This document shows, piece by piece, positions 46,938 through 57,089 of a stretch of 64,000 bases of DNA; position 1 is the first letter of the stretch, and each line of letters begins with the position of its first letter. The stretch comes from Sphingomonas montana. GTDB lineage: Bacteria; Pseudomonadota; Alphaproteobacteria; Sphingomonadales; Sphingomonadaceae. The notes beneath the pieces are model-generated. The model made no database searches and had not been told where the DNA came from. It saw nothing but the letters and a program-made list of their open reading frames with translations. The position numbers and the translations under genes are program-made. Where the stretch lies: positions 139,272-203,271 of the forward strand of contig NZ_KV887144.1 in the NCBI RefSeq assembly GCF_001956315.1, read 5' to 3'.

Positions 46938-48725
46938 TCATTCCACGACCGGATCGGCCACCGGATCGCTCAGCCGGCGGCGCTGGATCGGCGGCTCATG
47001 GTCGACCGCGCCCATTTCCATGATCTTGGTGCGCAGTTCGGCGCGCTTGGTATGGATCGATGCGATCACCGGCCCCATCGCGACGCCGAGGTCGACCAGC
47101 ACCGCCTCCGACAGTTGCAGCGAACTTTCGAGTGTTTCGGGCACCGCGTCGGTCACGCCGGCGCGGTAGAGTTCGGCGGCATGGTTCGGGTCCCGTGCGC
47201 GCGCCACGATCGTCAATTCCGGGTGCAGCAGGCGCACCTTGCGCGTGATGCGCACGAGTTGGACCGGATCGTCCATCGTCAGGACCAGCGCCTTGGCGGT
47301 TTCCAGCTGGAGCCGTTCGATCATGCCGGGACGCGCGATATCGCCGAACTGCGCATGGTATCCGCGGCTGCGCGCATGGGCGACCGCATCGACGTCCGCC
47401 TCGATCGCGACATAAGGCTGGGCGTGCGCGTCGAGCATCTGCGCCACCAGCCGGCCGACCCGGCCGCAGCCTACGATCACGGTACGGGCGCCATCGGCGG
47501 GCGGTTCGGGAAAGTCGGTCTTGGCTGCGCGTTCCGCCCGCTTCGACAGGTCGCTGCCGACCCGCGCCAGCAACGGCGTGATGGTGAGGCCGAGCGCGGT
47601 GACGATCTGCCAGAAGGAGGCGGTCGACGGCTGGATCAGCTGCGCCTGGGCCGCGGTCGCCAGCACGATCAGCGTGGTTTCGGACGGGGACGCCATCAAC
47701 AGACCAACCTCCGCCGCCATGCCGCGCCGCGCGCCGCGCAGCCGGAGCAGGACGGCGGTCACGACCGTCTTGGCGATCACCACGCCCGCTACCGCGGTGG
47801 CGAGCGGTACCCAGCTCCCCGCGATCAGCCGGAGGTCGAGCGACATGCCGACCGTGATGAGGAACACCCCCAGCGCAAGGCCACGGAACGGCGCGGTCAT
47901 CGCCTCTACTTCGGTATGGTAATCGGTCTCCGCGATCAGGATGCCGGCGAGCAACGCCCCGACGATCGGCGACAGGCCGGCGGCGGTCGTCGCCACACTG
48001 GCCAGGATCACGACGAGCAGGCTTGCCGCCAGGAACAGCTCGGGGCTCTTCGTGCGGGCGGCCTGCGCGAACAGGCGGGGCAGCAGCAGCCGACCGAGCA
48101 CCATCATGCCCGCCACGGTCGCCGCGCCAATGACAAGCGTGCGGACCAGCCCGTCCCACCCGCCGTCCGCCGCCATCGGTGCCAGCGCACCGAGCAGGAA
48201 GATGATCGGGACGAGCGCCAGATCCTCGAACAGCAGCATCGCAAACGCCGCCTTGCCGACCGCGCTACGCATGCCTGCGATCGGCAGCACGAGCGCGGTG
48301 GACGATAGCGCAAGAGCGAGGCCAAGACCCATCGCGCCCGCCGGTTCCTGCCCGATCAGGAACAGCGCACCGCCGATGAGGCCGGCGGAGACAACCAGTT
48401 CCGCTGCGCCCAGCCCGAAGACATCGACCCGCATCGACCAGAGCCGCCGGAACGACAATTCCAGGCCGATTGAAAACAGCAGCAGGACGATACCGAATTC
48501 CGCGAACGGTTCGATCGCGTGCGGGTTGGATATGGTGATGTGGTAGAGCCACGGAAACCGACTGGACAACGCGCCGAGCCCGGCCGGCCCGACAAGCATG
48601 CCGACGAGGATGAACCCGATGACCGGATTGACCCGCGCGCGCGCGAAGGCGGGGATCACCAGACCCGCCGCCCCGAGGATTACCAGAGCATCGCTGAACG
48701 CGTCGGATTCGATCGGGAGTGCCAT
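46938..48725 (-). CDS. Kef-type monovalent cation:proton antiporter (CPA2) with RCK domain
   Basis: A 595-residue membrane protein. About 12 hydrophobic segments span residues 10-390, including INPVIGFILVGMLVGPAGLG-like helix 2 (here VNPVIGFILVGMLVGPAGL), LLLFSIGLELSFRRLW and LALSSTALVLPIAG. An NAD-binding TrkA-N domain starts near residue 408 (ARTVIVGCGRVGRLVAQML). The length and layout fit KefB/KefC or YbaL. No KefF/KefG partner is adjacent, so glutathione gating cannot be claimed; potassium or sodium specificity is open. Confidence 0.88.
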   Translation of the reverse strand: MALPIESDAFSDALVILGAAGLVIPAFARARVNPVIGFILVGMLVGPAGLGALSSRFPWLYHITISNPHAIEPFAEFGIVLLLFSIGLELSFRRLWSMRVDVFGLGAAELVVSAGLIGGALFLIGQEPAGAMGLGLALALSSTALVLPIAGMRSAVGKAAFAMLLFEDLALVPIIFLLGALAPMAADGGWDGLVRTLVIGAATVAGMMVLGRLLLPRLFAQAARTKSPELFLAASLLVVILASVATTAAGLSPIVGALLAGILIAETDYHTEVEAMTAPFRGLALGVFLITVGMSLDLRLIAGSWVPLATAVAGVVIAKTVVTAVLLRLRGARRGMAAEVGLLMASPSETTLIVLATAAQAQLIQPSTASFWQIVTALGLTITPLLARVGSDLSKRAERAAKTDFPEPPADGARTVIVGCGRVGRLVAQMLDAHAQPYVAIEADVDAVAHARSRGYHAQFGDIARPGMIERLQLETAKALVLTMDDPVQLVRITRKVRLLHPELTIVARARDPNHAAELYRAGVTDAVPETLESSLQLSEAVLVDLGVAMGPVIASIHTKRAELRTKIMEMGAVDHEPPIQRRRLSDPVADPVVE

Positions 48726-48793
48726 CGTCCGACCATTCGTTATCCGACGTGCGGTGTCACCCTTTTACCGCACCGTGCGGCCTGAAAACCCGG

Positions 48794-50401
48794 TCAGCCG
48801 CCGCCGGGCGCGCGCGTGCCCATCGGCCGGCTGTCGACCTTCGGCTGTTCCCCGTGCGGACGGTTGCTCCAGTCGATCGCGTACAGGTCGAATCGACGGT
48901 CGGCCAGGTTCCGAACGGTGCCCTCGGCCCGCGCCCAGGTCAGGTCGGCCAGGTTCACGTCGGCGATCGTCAGCGTTTCGACATTCTCCGTCGATTCGGC
49001 GGCGATGCCGTCCCGCGCGAAGGGAAAATCGCACGGCGTCAGGATCGCCGACTGGGCGTATTGGATGTCCATATTGTCGACGTTCGGCAGGTTGCCGACA
49101 TTGCCGGACATCACGACGAAACACTGGTTTTCGATCGCGCGGGCTTGCGAACAGTAGCGGACCCGCAGATAGCCCTGCCGGCTGTCGGTGCAGAACGGCA
49201 CGAAGATGATGCGCGCGCCACCGTCTGCCAGCCGCCGCGCCAGTTCCGGAAACTCGCTGTCGTAACAGATCAGCACGCCGATCGGGCCGCAATCGGTCTG
49301 GATCGTATCGAGCGAGTCGCCGCCCCTGATCTTCCACCAGTAGCGTTCGTTGGGCGTGGGGTGGATCTTCTCCTGACCATGCACCGATCCGTCGCGCAGG
49401 CAGACATAGGCGATGTTCTGGATGTCGCCATCCTCGGCGCGGGTCGGATGCGATCCGCCGATGATGTTGACGTTATACTCCAGCGCCATTCGGCTGAGTT
49501 CGGCGATCAACGGTTGGGTATGTTCGGTCAGCCGGTCGATCGCCTCCATCGGCGAGAGTTCGCGCTTCTCGAACGACAGCAGCGCGAGCGTGAACAGCTC
49601 GGGGAACACGACGAAATCCGCCTTGTAGTCGGACGAGATGTCCACGAAATATTCCACGTTGCGGATGAATTCCGCAAAGTCGGCGACCGGCTTCGCCTGG
49701 AACTGGACCGTCGCCAGCCGCACGCTCTCGATCCCGCGCGGCACGCGGAACTCGGGCGCCTCGTTCGGATCAACATAGGGATTGCGCCAGATCATGAGTG
49801 CGGCCGCACCGCCGGACTGCTTGTCCTCCGGCAAGTAGCGCGGCAGTATACCGGCCGGTTCGAACCCGTTGGCGAGCTGGAACCCGATCACCGGATCGCG
49901 CAGCGTGCCGTCCTTGATCCCGGCGAGATAGCCCTCCGGCCCGTTGACCCGGTCGCGTATGCGGCGATAGCCGGGCAAGCGACCGCCGAACGCAATGCCG
50001 CGCAGCTCCAGCCGTTCGGCAAGCGCGCGACGCGAGTCGTACAACCGCTTCCCGATCCGCAGGCCGCGACGGTCGGGGTCGACGCACATCTCGAACCCGT
50101 ACAGCCAGTCGCCGGTGGGATCGTGGCGCGAGCCGAAGCCGTTGCCCGAAATCTGTTCCCAGTCGTGCGGCGACATGACGACCGTTTCGTCCAGCCGCGA
50201 CGAGGCGCAATAGCCGACCACCGCGTCGTCATAGACGGCGACGAACTGTCCCTCGGGAAAATTGTTCATCTGCCCGCGGATCTGGCCGTCGGAATAAGTG
50301 CCCATCCGCGGATAGACCTTCTCGATCAGCGTCATGATCGCGGTGGCGTCGGCCGGCAGCGCGTTGCGCACCTCCAGCCGTGCCCGTGTACTTTTCGACA
50401 T
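48794..50401 (-). CDS. Bifunctional GNAT acetyltransferase / carbon-nitrogen hydrolase
   Basis: A 535-residue fusion. Residues 1 to about 215 are a GNAT-like domain (LEVRNALPADATAIMTLIEK; MCVDPDRRGLRIGKRLYDSR carries the acetyl-CoA loop). Residues 225-520 are a nitrilase-superfamily amidase with the full triad: Glu in FVVFPELFTLALL, Lys in GQEKIHPTPNE and Cys in GVLICYDSEFPELARRL. The fusion is known in databases but its substrate is not established. It is a stand-alone gene between the antiporter and icd. Confidence 0.9.
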   Translation of the reverse strand: MSKSTRARLEVRNALPADATAIMTLIEKVYPRMGTYSDGQIRGQMNNFPEGQFVAVYDDAVVGYCASSRLDETVVMSPHDWEQISGNGFGSRHDPTGDWLYGFEMCVDPDRRGLRIGKRLYDSRRALAERLELRGIAFGGRLPGYRRIRDRVNGPEGYLAGIKDGTLRDPVIGFQLANGFEPAGILPRYLPEDKQSGGAAALMIWRNPYVDPNEAPEFRVPRGIESVRLATVQFQAKPVADFAEFIRNVEYFVDISSDYKADFVVFPELFTLALLSFEKRELSPMEAIDRLTEHTQPLIAELSRMALEYNVNIIGGSHPTRAEDGDIQNIAYVCLRDGSVHGQEKIHPTPNERYWWKIRGGDSLDTIQTDCGPIGVLICYDSEFPELARRLADGGARIIFVPFCTDSRQGYLRVRYCSQARAIENQCFVVMSGNVGNLPNVDNMDIQYAQSAILTPCDFPFARDGIAAESTENVETLTIADVNLADLTWARAEGTVRNLADRRFDLYAIDWSNRPHGEQPKVDSRPMGTRAPGGG

Positions 50402-50453
50402 TCAGTCCCCCGTTCGTTCGTCGAAAGAACGAGGGACCCGAATGCGCGTTCCG

Positions 50454-51674
50454 TCAAGCGGCCTCGGTCATTGCCTTGTCGAGGTTCTGGACGATCGCTT
50501 CGAAGAACTGCTCGGTGGTCATCCACGGCTGTTCCGGCCCGATCAGGATGGCCAGGTCCTTGGTCATCGCGCCCTGCTCGACCGTTTCGACGCAGACCCG
50601 CTCGAGCGTCTCGGCGAACTGCGTCACTTCCGGCGTGCCGTCGAACTGGCCGCGGAACTTCAGGCCGCCGGTCCACGCGAAGATCGACGCGATCGGGTTG
50701 GTCGACGTCGCCTTGCCCTTCTCGTGCATGCGGAAATGGCGCGTGACGGTGCCGTGCGCGGCTTCCGCCTCGACCGTCTTGCCGTCGGGCGACAGCAAGA
50801 CCGACGTCATGAGGCCGAGCGAGCCGAAGCCCTGTGCGACCTGATCCGACTGCACGTCGCCGTCATAGTTCTTGCAGGCCCAGACGAACTTGCCGCTCCA
50901 CTTGAGCGCGGAGGCGACCATGTCGTCGATCAGGCGATGCTCGTAGACGATATTGGCGGCGCGGAACTTGTCGGCGAACTCGGCGGCGAACACCTCGGCG
51001 AACAGATCCTTGAAGCGGCCGTCATAGGCCTTGAGGATCGTGTTCTTGGTGGACAGGTACAGCGGCCAGCCGCGCTGCAGCGCATAGTTCATCGAGGCGC
51101 GCGCGAAATCGCGGATCGAATCGTCGAGATTGTACATGCCCATCGCGACGCCGGCGGACGGGTAATTGAACACTTCTTCCTCGATCCGCTGGCCGTCTTC
51201 GCCTTCCCAGATCATCTTCAGCTTGCCGGGGCCGGGCACCTTGAAATCGGTCGCGCGGTACTGGTCGCCGAATGCGTGGCGGCCGACGACGATCGGGTCG
51301 GTCCAACCGGGAATCAGGCGGGGCACGTTCTTGATGACGATCGGTTCACGGAAGACGACGCCGCCCAGGATGTTGCGGATCGTGCCGTTGGGCGACTTCC
51401 ACATCTTCTTCAGGCCGAACTCCTCGACGCGCTGCTCGTCCGGGGTGATCGTCGCGCACTTCACGCCGACGCCGTACTGCTGGATGGCGTGCGCGCTCTC
51501 TACCGTGACGCGGTCGTCGGTGGCGTCGCGATGCTCCATGCTGAGGTCGTAATATTTCAGGTCGATGTCGAGATATGGCAGGATCAGCCGTTCACGGATC
51601 CAGGCCCAGATGATGCGGGTCATCTCGTCGCCGTCCATCTCGACGACGGGGGTCTTTACCTTGATCTTGGCCAT
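50454..51674 (-). CDS. icd: NADP-dependent isocitrate dehydrogenase
   Basis: A 406-residue TCA-cycle enzyme of the eukaryote-like/homodimeric class II type rather than the E. coli class. N-terminus [40 protein letters not shown] binds isocitrate; the metal-binding ICD/IMDH signature region reads [40 protein letters not shown] is the coenzyme site. This form is normal for Alphaproteobacteria. It is divergent from psd. Confidence 0.97.
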   Translation of the reverse strand: MAKIKVKTPVVEMDGDEMTRIIWAWIRERLILPYLDIDLKYYDLSMEHRDATDDRVTVESAHAIQQYGVGVKCATITPDEQRVEEFGLKKMWKSPNGTIRNILGGVVFREPIVIKNVPRLIPGWTDPIVVGRHAFGDQYRATDFKVPGPGKLKMIWEGEDGQRIEEEVFNYPSAGVAMGMYNLDDSIRDFARASMNYALQRGWPLYLSTKNTILKAYDGRFKDLFAEVFAAEFADKFRAANIVYEHRLIDDMVASALKWSGKFVWACKNYDGDVQSDQVAQGFGSLGLMTSVLLSPDGKTVEAEAAHGTVTRHFRMHEKGKATSTNPIASIFAWTGGLKFRGQFDGTPEVTQFAETLERVCVETVEQGAMTKDLAILIGPEQPWMTTEQFFEAIVQNLDKAMTEAA

Positions 51675-51832
51675 GCTGGTCCGCCTTGTTCCGGGGAAGG
51701 AAAGTCGTTGTCCGACTATGGGGATCGCTTACGGGACCGCGCGGCCCGGATCAACCGGGGGTAGGGCCGGAATGGGGCGGGGGACGAAGCGTCATCATTG
51801 TCAGGCGGGCCGACGCTGCTAGGATGGCAGGC

Positions 51833-52567
51833 ATGACATCTCTCGAAAAGCCGGACGTCGGCACTACCACGATCAAATGGCGCTTTCCCTCGGTTCATCC
51901 GGATGGACGCAAGTTCGTGCTCATATCCGCGACCATCACCGTCCTGCTGCTGTTCTTTGTCTGGGACGAGCTGGGGTTCATTTTCGTTGGCGTCACGATG
52001 TGGGTGGCGGCGTTCTTCCGTGACCCGATCCGCACCGCACCGCGGGGGGAGGGGCTGGTGATCGCGCCGGCCGACGGCCTCATCACGATGATCGTCACCG
52101 TGCCGCCGCCCCGCGAACTCGAAGGGCCGGACGGGCTGGGCTGCCTGCCAATGACGCGCGTCTCGATCTTCATGAGCGTGTTCGACGTTCACATAAACCG
52201 ATCGCCGATCTCAGGCACCATCCGCCGCGTGGTCTATATCTCCGGCAAGTTCTTGAACGCCGATCTGGACAAGGCGAGCGAGGATAACGAGCGCCAGCAC
52301 ATCCTGGTCGAGGGCGCGGACGGCACCCGGATCGGCTTTACCCAGATTGCGGGCCTGGTCGCGCGGCGGATCGTACCGTTCGTCAAGACCGGCGATATCG
52401 TGGCGCAGGCGCAGCGCGTCGGCCTGATCCGCTTTGGCAGCCGCGTGGACGTGTATCTGCCCTCCGGCACGCAGCCGCGTGTCGCCTTGGGGCAACGTAC
52501 GCTGGCCGGCGAAACGGTGCTGGCCCGGATCGGCGAAACCGTAGCCGTGACTGGAATTGCACAGTGA
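51833..52567 (+). CDS. psd: Phosphatidylserine decarboxylase proenzyme, short form
   Basis: A 244-residue enzyme that makes phosphatidylethanolamine. It is the compact alphaproteobacterial/archaeal-type Psd. One or two N-terminal hydrophobic helices ([20 protein letters not shown]) precede [38 protein letters not shown] and the cleavage site Gly202-Ser203 in [14 protein letters not shown], where the serine becomes the pyruvoyl group. ATG 51824 would add three residues. It overlaps pssA (GTGA), the next step upstream in the pathway. Confidence 0.95.
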   Translation: MTSLEKPDVGTTTIKWRFPSVHPDGRKFVLISATITVLLLFFVWDELGFIFVGVTMWVAAFFRDPIRTAPRGEGLVIAPADGLITMIVTVPPPRELEGPDGLGCLPMTRVSIFMSVFDVHINRSPISGTIRRVVYISGKFLNADLDKASEDNERQHILVEGADGTRIGFTQIAGLVARRIVPFVKTGDIVAQAQRVGLIRFGSRVDVYLPSGTQPRVALGQRTLAGETVLARIGETVAVTGIAQ

Positions 52568-53361
52568 GGCCGATCCGCCGTGTCGGGCAGAAGGACCGTC
52601 CGCGGCGTGGCATCCCGCTGCGTGCGGTGGCGCCCAATGCGGTCACCGCGCTGGCGCTCTGCTTCGGCCTGTCTGGCGTGCGCTTCGCGATCTCGGCGGC
52701 CGGTGGCGCCGCCGGGGACTGGGAGAAGGCGCTGCTGTCTATCCTGTTCGCGGGCGTCCTCGATGGTCTCGACGGGCGGATCGCCCGCATGCTGAAGGGC
52801 GAAAGCCGGTTCGGTGCGGAACTCGACTCGCTTTCCGACGTGATCGCCTTCGGGGTTTCACCCGCGATCGTGATCTATCTCTGGTCGCTGCAGGCGATGC
52901 CGCAGTTCGGCTGGACCTTCGCGCTGGCCCACGCGGTATGCTGTGCGCTGCGGCTCGCGCGGTTCAACGCCGCGATCGACGTGAAGGAGCAACCGCACAA
53001 GTCCGCAGGCTTCCTGACCGGCATACCGGCACCCGCGGCGGCCGGTCTCGCCTTCCTGCCCATCTATCTCTGGTTGTGGACGGGCCTCGGCATTTTCCGC
53101 GAATGGTATGTCGTCGCACCTTGGACCGCAGCAGTCGCGTTCCTGATGGTGTCTGATATCGCGACGTTCAGCTGGGGGGCACTGCGCCTTCGCCATGGCG
53201 TCCGCTTCGGGGCGCTGGTCGCGGTGGCGGTGCTGGCCGGTGCCCTGATCAGCGCGCCCTGGGCGACGCTGACTGTCGCCAGCCTGGCCTATATTGCTGC
53301 GATACCGTTCGGCATCACGGCCTATCGCAAGGTCAGGCGACTGCGCGAAGGGGCGGCATGA
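52564..53361 (+). CDS. pssA: CDP-diacylglycerol--serine O-phosphatidyltransferase
   Basis: A 265-residue membrane enzyme of the CDP-alcohol phosphotransferase family. The signature DG-x2-DG-x-AR-x8-G-x3-D-x3-D is present in [20 protein letters not shown] and the following ELDSLSD. It has about six to seven TM helices. The basic N-terminus is cytoplasmic. GTG 52564 overlaps the psd stop by four bases. Together psd-pssA convert CDP-DAG to phosphatidylethanolamine. The 3' end overlaps a small convergent gene by 29 bp. Confidence 0.95.
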   Translation: MRPIRRVGQKDRPRRGIPLRAVAPNAVTALALCFGLSGVRFAISAAGGAAGDWEKALLSILFAGVLDGLDGRIARMLKGESRFGAELDSLSDVIAFGVSPAIVIYLWSLQAMPQFGWTFALAHAVCCALRLARFNAAIDVKEQPHKSAGFLTGIPAPAAAGLAFLPIYLWLWTGLGIFREWYVVAPWTAAVAFLMVSDIATFSWGALRLRHGVRFGALVAVAVLAGALISAPWATLTVASLAYIAAIPFGITAYRKVRRLREGAA

Positions 53362-53551
53362 CCCGGCGGGCGGTCGACACATAACGGACGCGAACCCGAG
53401 CCACGCCGGGCGCGGTCGTAACCACCGGCGCTGCGTTCAACCCAAGCGCAGTACCGATCGCATCGCGTGCATTGAGCAGGATCGCGACGAGGCCACAACC
53501 AGTGGTAAAAAACAGAACCGAGAAAAACACGAAACCGATGATATGAAGCAC
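53333..53551 (-). CDS. Small single-pass membrane protein of unknown function
   Basis: A 72-residue protein whose first half is a strong TM helix (LHIIGFVFFSVLFFTTGCGL) and whose second half is basic. GTG 53551 is preceded on the minus strand by GGGAGG five bases upstream, which is good support for translation. I do not recognise a family; the residue pattern looks like a genuine membrane protein rather than a frame shadow. It overlaps the end of convergent pssA by 29 bp. Confidence 0.6.
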   Translation of the reverse strand: MLHIIGFVFFSVLFFTTGCGLVAILLNARDAIGTALGLNAAPVVTTAPGVARVRVRYVSTARRVMPPLRAVA

Positions 53552-53659
53552 GGGAGCCTCCCTGGCCGCAGTCCCGATTATCCACGCCGGCCTGCCGAAG
53601 TGTAACGGGGATGGTTTATGTGGGTTCCGTATGTTCCCTTTCTGTTCTTAGATCAAGCC

Positions 53660-53688
53660 TTGATTTGTGCTGCGAACGCGGCTAACCG
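53660..53688 (+). promoter_or_regulatory. Candidate rpsB promoter
   Basis: TTGATT (53660-53665), a 17-base spacer and TAACCG (53683-53688). Transcription would start near 53695, giving a leader of about 95 bases before the rpsB ATG. The -10 equals that proposed for chvI. The spacer 53552-53659 holds nothing else I can support. Confidence 0.35.
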
Positions 53689-53702
53689 CGCCATATTCCC
53701 CA

Positions 53703-53761
53703 TGCAGGGCGTCATAAACCGGTGCTGTGGACGTATGATGCGTCCCGGTCACTGCCCTGCA
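53703..53761 (+). promoter_or_regulatory. Possible structured rpsB leader
   Basis: TGCAGGGC (53703-53710) and GCCCTGCA (53754-53761) are perfect complements that would close a 43-base internal region within the rpsB 5' leader. In other bacteria ribosomal protein S2 represses its own mRNA through a leader structure; that this is such a structure is inference. Confidence 0.35.
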
Positions 53762-53788
53762 GAGGTATAACCGGAAGGAGACTATCCT

Positions 53789-54547
53789 ATGGCGGTACCC
53801 ACCGTCTCGATGCATGACCTGCTCGACGCAGGCGCACATTTTGGCCACCAGACGCACCGCTGGAACCCCAAGATGAAGCCCTACATCTTCGGCGATCGCA
53901 ACGGCATCCACATTCTCGATCTGTCGCAGACCGTGCCGCTGATGGCGCGCGCGCTCGACTTCATCGGCCAGACCGTCTCGCACGGCGGCAAGGTTCTGTT
54001 CGTCGGCACCAAGCGCCAGGCGCAGGAGCCGATCGCAGAGGCCGCTCGCCGTTCGGGCCAGCACTATGTCAACCATCGCTGGCTGGGCGGCATGCTCACC
54101 AACTGGAAGACCATTTCCGGTTCGATCAAGCGCTTCAAGTCGCTTGAGGAGCAGCTGTCGGGCGACACGCACGGCCTGACCAAGAAGGAAGTGCTGCAGC
54201 TGACGCGCGAGCGCGACAAGTTCGAGCTTTCGCTCGGCGGCATCCGCGACATGGGTGGCATTCCGGACGTGATGTTCGTGATCGATGCGAACAAGGAAGA
54301 ACTGGCGATCAAGGAAGCCAACACGTTGGGTATTCCCGTCGTGGCAATTCTGGACTCGAACGTCAGCCCCGACGGCATCGCGTTCCCGATCCCGGCGAAC
54401 GACGACGCCGCCCGCGCGCTGCGCTTGTACTGCGATGCGATCGCGACCGCCGCGACGCAGGGCAACCAGGGTGGCCGTGCCGCCCGTGGCGAAGATCTCG
54501 GTGCCATGATGGAGCCGCCGGTCGAGGAAGCATTGGCGACCGCCTGA
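53789..54547 (+). CDS. rpsB: 30S ribosomal protein S2 (uS2)
   Basis: A 252-residue ribosomal protein. Diagnostic segments: [60 protein letters not shown] and the C-terminal [21 protein letters not shown] strong ribosome-binding AAGGAG lies about 11 bases before ATG 53789. It is the first gene of the rpsB-tsf unit; a hairpin lies in the spacer before tsf. Confidence 0.98.
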   Translation: MAVPTVSMHDLLDAGAHFGHQTHRWNPKMKPYIFGDRNGIHILDLSQTVPLMARALDFIGQTVSHGGKVLFVGTKRQAQEPIAEAARRSGQHYVNHRWLGGMLTNWKTISGSIKRFKSLEEQLSGDTHGLTKKEVLQLTRERDKFELSLGGIRDMGGIPDVMFVIDANKEELAIKEANTLGIPVVAILDSNVSPDGIAFPIPANDDAARALRLYCDAIATAATQGNQGGRAARGEDLGAMMEPPVEEALATA

Positions 54548-54560
54548 TCGCTCGTTCGTG

Positions 54561-54618
54561 CCCCCGCGCGGGGGGTCCAGTCCCGATCTGTCGAACTGGA
54601 CCCCCGCCTGCGCGGGGG
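54561..54618. repeat. GC-rich palindrome in the rpsB-tsf spacer
   Basis: The left arm CCCCCGCGCGGGGGGTCCAG and T (54561-54581) pairs with 54595-54618, which reads ACTGGACCCCCGCCTGCGCG and on; the left arm lacks four bases present in the right. It is a dispersed-repeat type structure in the 135-bp spacer and may attenuate transcription into tsf. Confidence 0.65.
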
Positions 54619-54682
54619 TACGCATATGTGCAACATGGCGCTGCCACATACGGCGCGCCTGACCCATTGAAAGGAACATGAC

Positions 54683-55624
54683 ATGGCGGACATTACCGCT
54701 GCGGCCGTGAAGGACCTGCGCGAACGCTCGGGCGCGGGCATGATGGATTGCAAGAAGGCGCTGACCGAAACCGGCGGCGACATGGAAGCTGCGGTCGACT
54801 GGCTGCGCACCAAGGGCCTCGCCACCGCCGCCAAGAAGTCCGGCCGCACTGCGGCAGAGGGCCTGATCGGCGTCGTGGTCGACGGCAAGAAGGGCGCTGC
54901 GGTCGAGGTCAATTCCGAGACCGATTTCGTGTCCAAGAACGAGCAGTTCCAGGATTTCGTCCGGACCGTGACCGGTCTTGCGCTGACCACCGGTGACGAC
55001 ATCGCCGCGCTGAAGGCGACCGCATACCCGTCGGGTGGCACGGTCGAGGAGAAGCTGACCGCGAACATCGCCACGATCGGCGAGAACCAGGCATTGCGCC
55101 GTGCGCGCACGGTCACCGTGACGCAGGGGGCCGTCGTCGCCTATGTCCACAACGCGGCCGCACCGGGCCTCGGCAAGATCGGCGTGCTGGTTGCGCTGGA
55201 AGGCGATGCCGACGTCGCCAAGATCGAGGCGCTGGGCAAGCAGATCGCGATGCACATCGCGGCGGCCTTCCCGCTGGCGCTGACCGCCGACGGCATCGAT
55301 CCCGCCATCGTGGAACGCGAAGCCGCGATCGCGCGGGAGAAGAATGCCGACAAGATCGCCGGCAAGTCCGACGAGGTCGCTGCCCGCATCATCAACGGTC
55401 CGGTCGAGAAGTTCCGCCGCGACAATGCGTTGCTGACGCAGGCGTTCGTGATCGACGGCAAGACGCCGATCGGGGACGTTGTCGCACAGGCGGCCAAGGA
55501 AGCCGGCGGCACGATCGCGCTGACCGACTATGTCCGGTTCCAGCTGGGCGAAGGCATCGAGCGCGAGACGAGCGATTTCGCCGCCGAAGTCGCTGCGGCA
55601 TCCGGCGTCGGCGCCAAGGGCTGA
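54683..55624 (+). CDS. tsf: Translation elongation factor Ts
   Basis: A 313-residue nucleotide-exchange factor for EF-Tu. N-terminal UBA-like domain [20 protein letters not shown], then [20 protein letters not shown], the exchange segment [19 protein letters not shown] and the core with [19 protein letters not shown]. It has AAAGGAAC before ATG 54683. A strong terminator-like hairpin follows, so pyrH probably has its own promoter. Confidence 0.98.
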   Translation: MADITAAAVKDLRERSGAGMMDCKKALTETGGDMEAAVDWLRTKGLATAAKKSGRTAAEGLIGVVVDGKKGAAVEVNSETDFVSKNEQFQDFVRTVTGLALTTGDDIAALKATAYPSGGTVEEKLTANIATIGENQALRRARTVTVTQGAVVAYVHNAAAPGLGKIGVLVALEGDADVAKIEALGKQIAMHIAAAFPLALTADGIDPAIVEREAAIAREKNADKIAGKSDEVAARIINGPVEKFRRDNALLTQAFVIDGKTPIGDVVAQAAKEAGGTIALTDYVRFQLGEGIERETSDFAAEVAAASGVGAKG

Positions 55625-55645
55625 TCCGACACGATGTGAGCAAGG

Positions 55646-55677
55646 GGGCGGGTGGGAAACCATCCGCCCTTTTTCTT
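55646..55677 (+). terminator. Rho-independent terminator after tsf
   Basis: GGGCGGGTGG (55646-55655) and CCATCCGCCC (55660-55669) form a 10-bp stem with one G-U pair, closed by a GAAA tetraloop and followed by TTTTTCTT. It lies 21 bp after the tsf stop. Confidence 0.85.
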
Positions 55678-55739
55678 GACCTGCGACTTTCGCGTGGAAG
55701 ACATTCGGCCGTGCGTTCGTGTCAAGGCCGATCGACCGC

Positions 55740-55768
55740 TTGGCACCGGGTGCTGCACTGCCTAAGGT
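55740..55768 (+). promoter_or_regulatory. Candidate pyrH promoter
   Basis: TTGGCA (55740-55745), 17 bases, TAAGGT (55763-55768), about 40 bp before the pyrH start and downstream of the tsf terminator. The position makes sense for a new transcription unit covering pyrH to skp. Confidence 0.45.
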
Positions 55769-55807
55769 GCGCCACCCTTCATTCATGAATCGGAACCGTT
55801 GCCCGTA

Positions 55808-56545
55808 ATGATACGTCCGCGCTTCAAACGCATCCTGCTGAAGCTGTCCGGCGAGGTCCTGATGGGCAACGGACAGTTCGGGATTGATCCGGATACGGTC
55901 GGCCGCGTTGCGGAGGAGATTTCCGGCGTCGCGCGCGAGCATGAGCTCTGCATCGTGGTGGGCGGCGGCAACATCTTCCGCGGGCTGGCCGGTTCGGCAC
56001 GCGGCATGGATCGTACCAGCGCCGACTATATGGGCATGCTCGCGACCGTGATGAACGCGCTGGCCGTGCAGAGCGCGCTGGAACGGATCGGCGTCGATAC
56101 CCGCGTCCAGTCCGCCATTCCGATGCCGACGGTGTGCGAACCGTTCATCCGCAGGCGTGCCGAACGGCATATGGAGAAGGGCCGGATCGTGATCTTCGCG
56201 GGCGGCACCGGCAACCCGTTCTTCACCACCGACAGCGCCGCCGCCTTGCGGGCAGCCGAAATGGGCTGCGATGCGCTGCTGAAGGGCACCTCCGTAGACG
56301 GCGTTTACGACGCCGACCCGAAGAAGGTGCCCACCGCGCGGCGTTACGAAAGCGTCAGTTTCAATCGTGTCCTGAGCGACGACCTGCGCGTCATGGACGC
56401 CAGTGCAGTGGCATTGTGCCGCGACAACAATATCCCGATCGTCGTCTTCAACATCCGCGAACGCGGCAACCTTGCCCGCGTGCTGGCGGGGGAAGGGGTC
56501 GCGACGATCGTCCGCAACGAGGAGAGTCCGCATGGCGGCGTATAA
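55808..56545 (+). CDS. pyrH: UMP kinase
   Basis: A 245-residue hexameric kinase of the amino-acid-kinase fold that makes UDP. Features: [60 protein letters not shown] and [22 protein letters not shown] 55808 is chosen; a TTG at 55799 adds three residues. Its end overlaps frr by 14 bp. Confidence 0.97.
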   Translation: MIRPRFKRILLKLSGEVLMGNGQFGIDPDTVGRVAEEISGVAREHELCIVVGGGNIFRGLAGSARGMDRTSADYMGMLATVMNALAVQSALERIGVDTRVQSAIPMPTVCEPFIRRRAERHMEKGRIVIFAGGTGNPFFTTDSAAALRAAEMGCDALLKGTSVDGVYDADPKKVPTARRYESVSFNRVLSDDLRVMDASAVALCRDNNIPIVVFNIRERGNLARVLAGEGVATIVRNEESPHGGV

Positions 56546-57089
56546 CAAGTCCGATCTCGAACGGCGCATGGCCGGCAGCATCGATGCGCTGCATCATGAC
56601 CTGCAGGGCCTGCGGACCGGTCGTGCATCCGTGTCGTTGCTCGATCCCGTGCAGATCGAGGTGTACGGCGCGCGCATGCCGATCAATCAGGTTGCGACCG
56701 TTTCGGTGCCGGAACCGCGGATGATCTCCGTGCAGGTATGGGACAAGACCAATGTCGGCCCGGTGGACAAGGCGATCCGTGCGGCGGGCCTGGGGCTGAA
56801 CCCGATCGTCGATGGCCAGACCCTGCGCCTGCCGATCCCCGAACTGACCGAGGAACGGCGCAAGGAACTGGCCAAGCTCGCCAGCAAATATGCCGAGGGT
56901 GCCCGCATCGCCGCGCGCAACGTGCGCCGCGACGGCATGGACACGCTGAAGGCCGACGAGAAGAAGGGTGAGATCAGCGAGGACGAGCGCAAGCGCCATG
57001 AGGGCGACGTCCAGAAGCTGACCGACAAGACGATCGGCGACATTGACAGTCTGGCGTCGTCGAAGGAAAAGGAAATACTCGGGAAGTGA
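56532..57089 (+). CDS. frr: Ribosome recycling factor
   Basis: A 185-residue factor that with EF-G splits post-termination ribosomes. Typical parts: [79 protein letters not shown] and [17 protein letters not shown]. The start lies within pyrH (14-bp overlap), and the stop overlaps the uppS GTG, giving a tightly coupled pyrH-frr-uppS run. Confidence 0.97.
   Translation: MAAYNKSDLERRMAGSIDALHHDLQGLRTGRASVSLLDPVQIEVYGARMPINQVATVSVPEPRMISVQVWDKTNVGPVDKAIRAAGLGLNPIVDGQTLRLPIPELTEERRKELAKLASKYAEGARIAARNVRRDGMDTLKADEKKGEISEDERKRHEGDVQKLTDKTIGDIDSLASSKEKEILGK

Noticed and set aside
53648-56581. A 977-codon open frame on the minus strand
   Set aside because: It lies fully antisense to rpsB, tsf and pyrH, its residues are the Arg/Ala/His-rich type produced by high-GC third-frame reading, and it matches no family I know.
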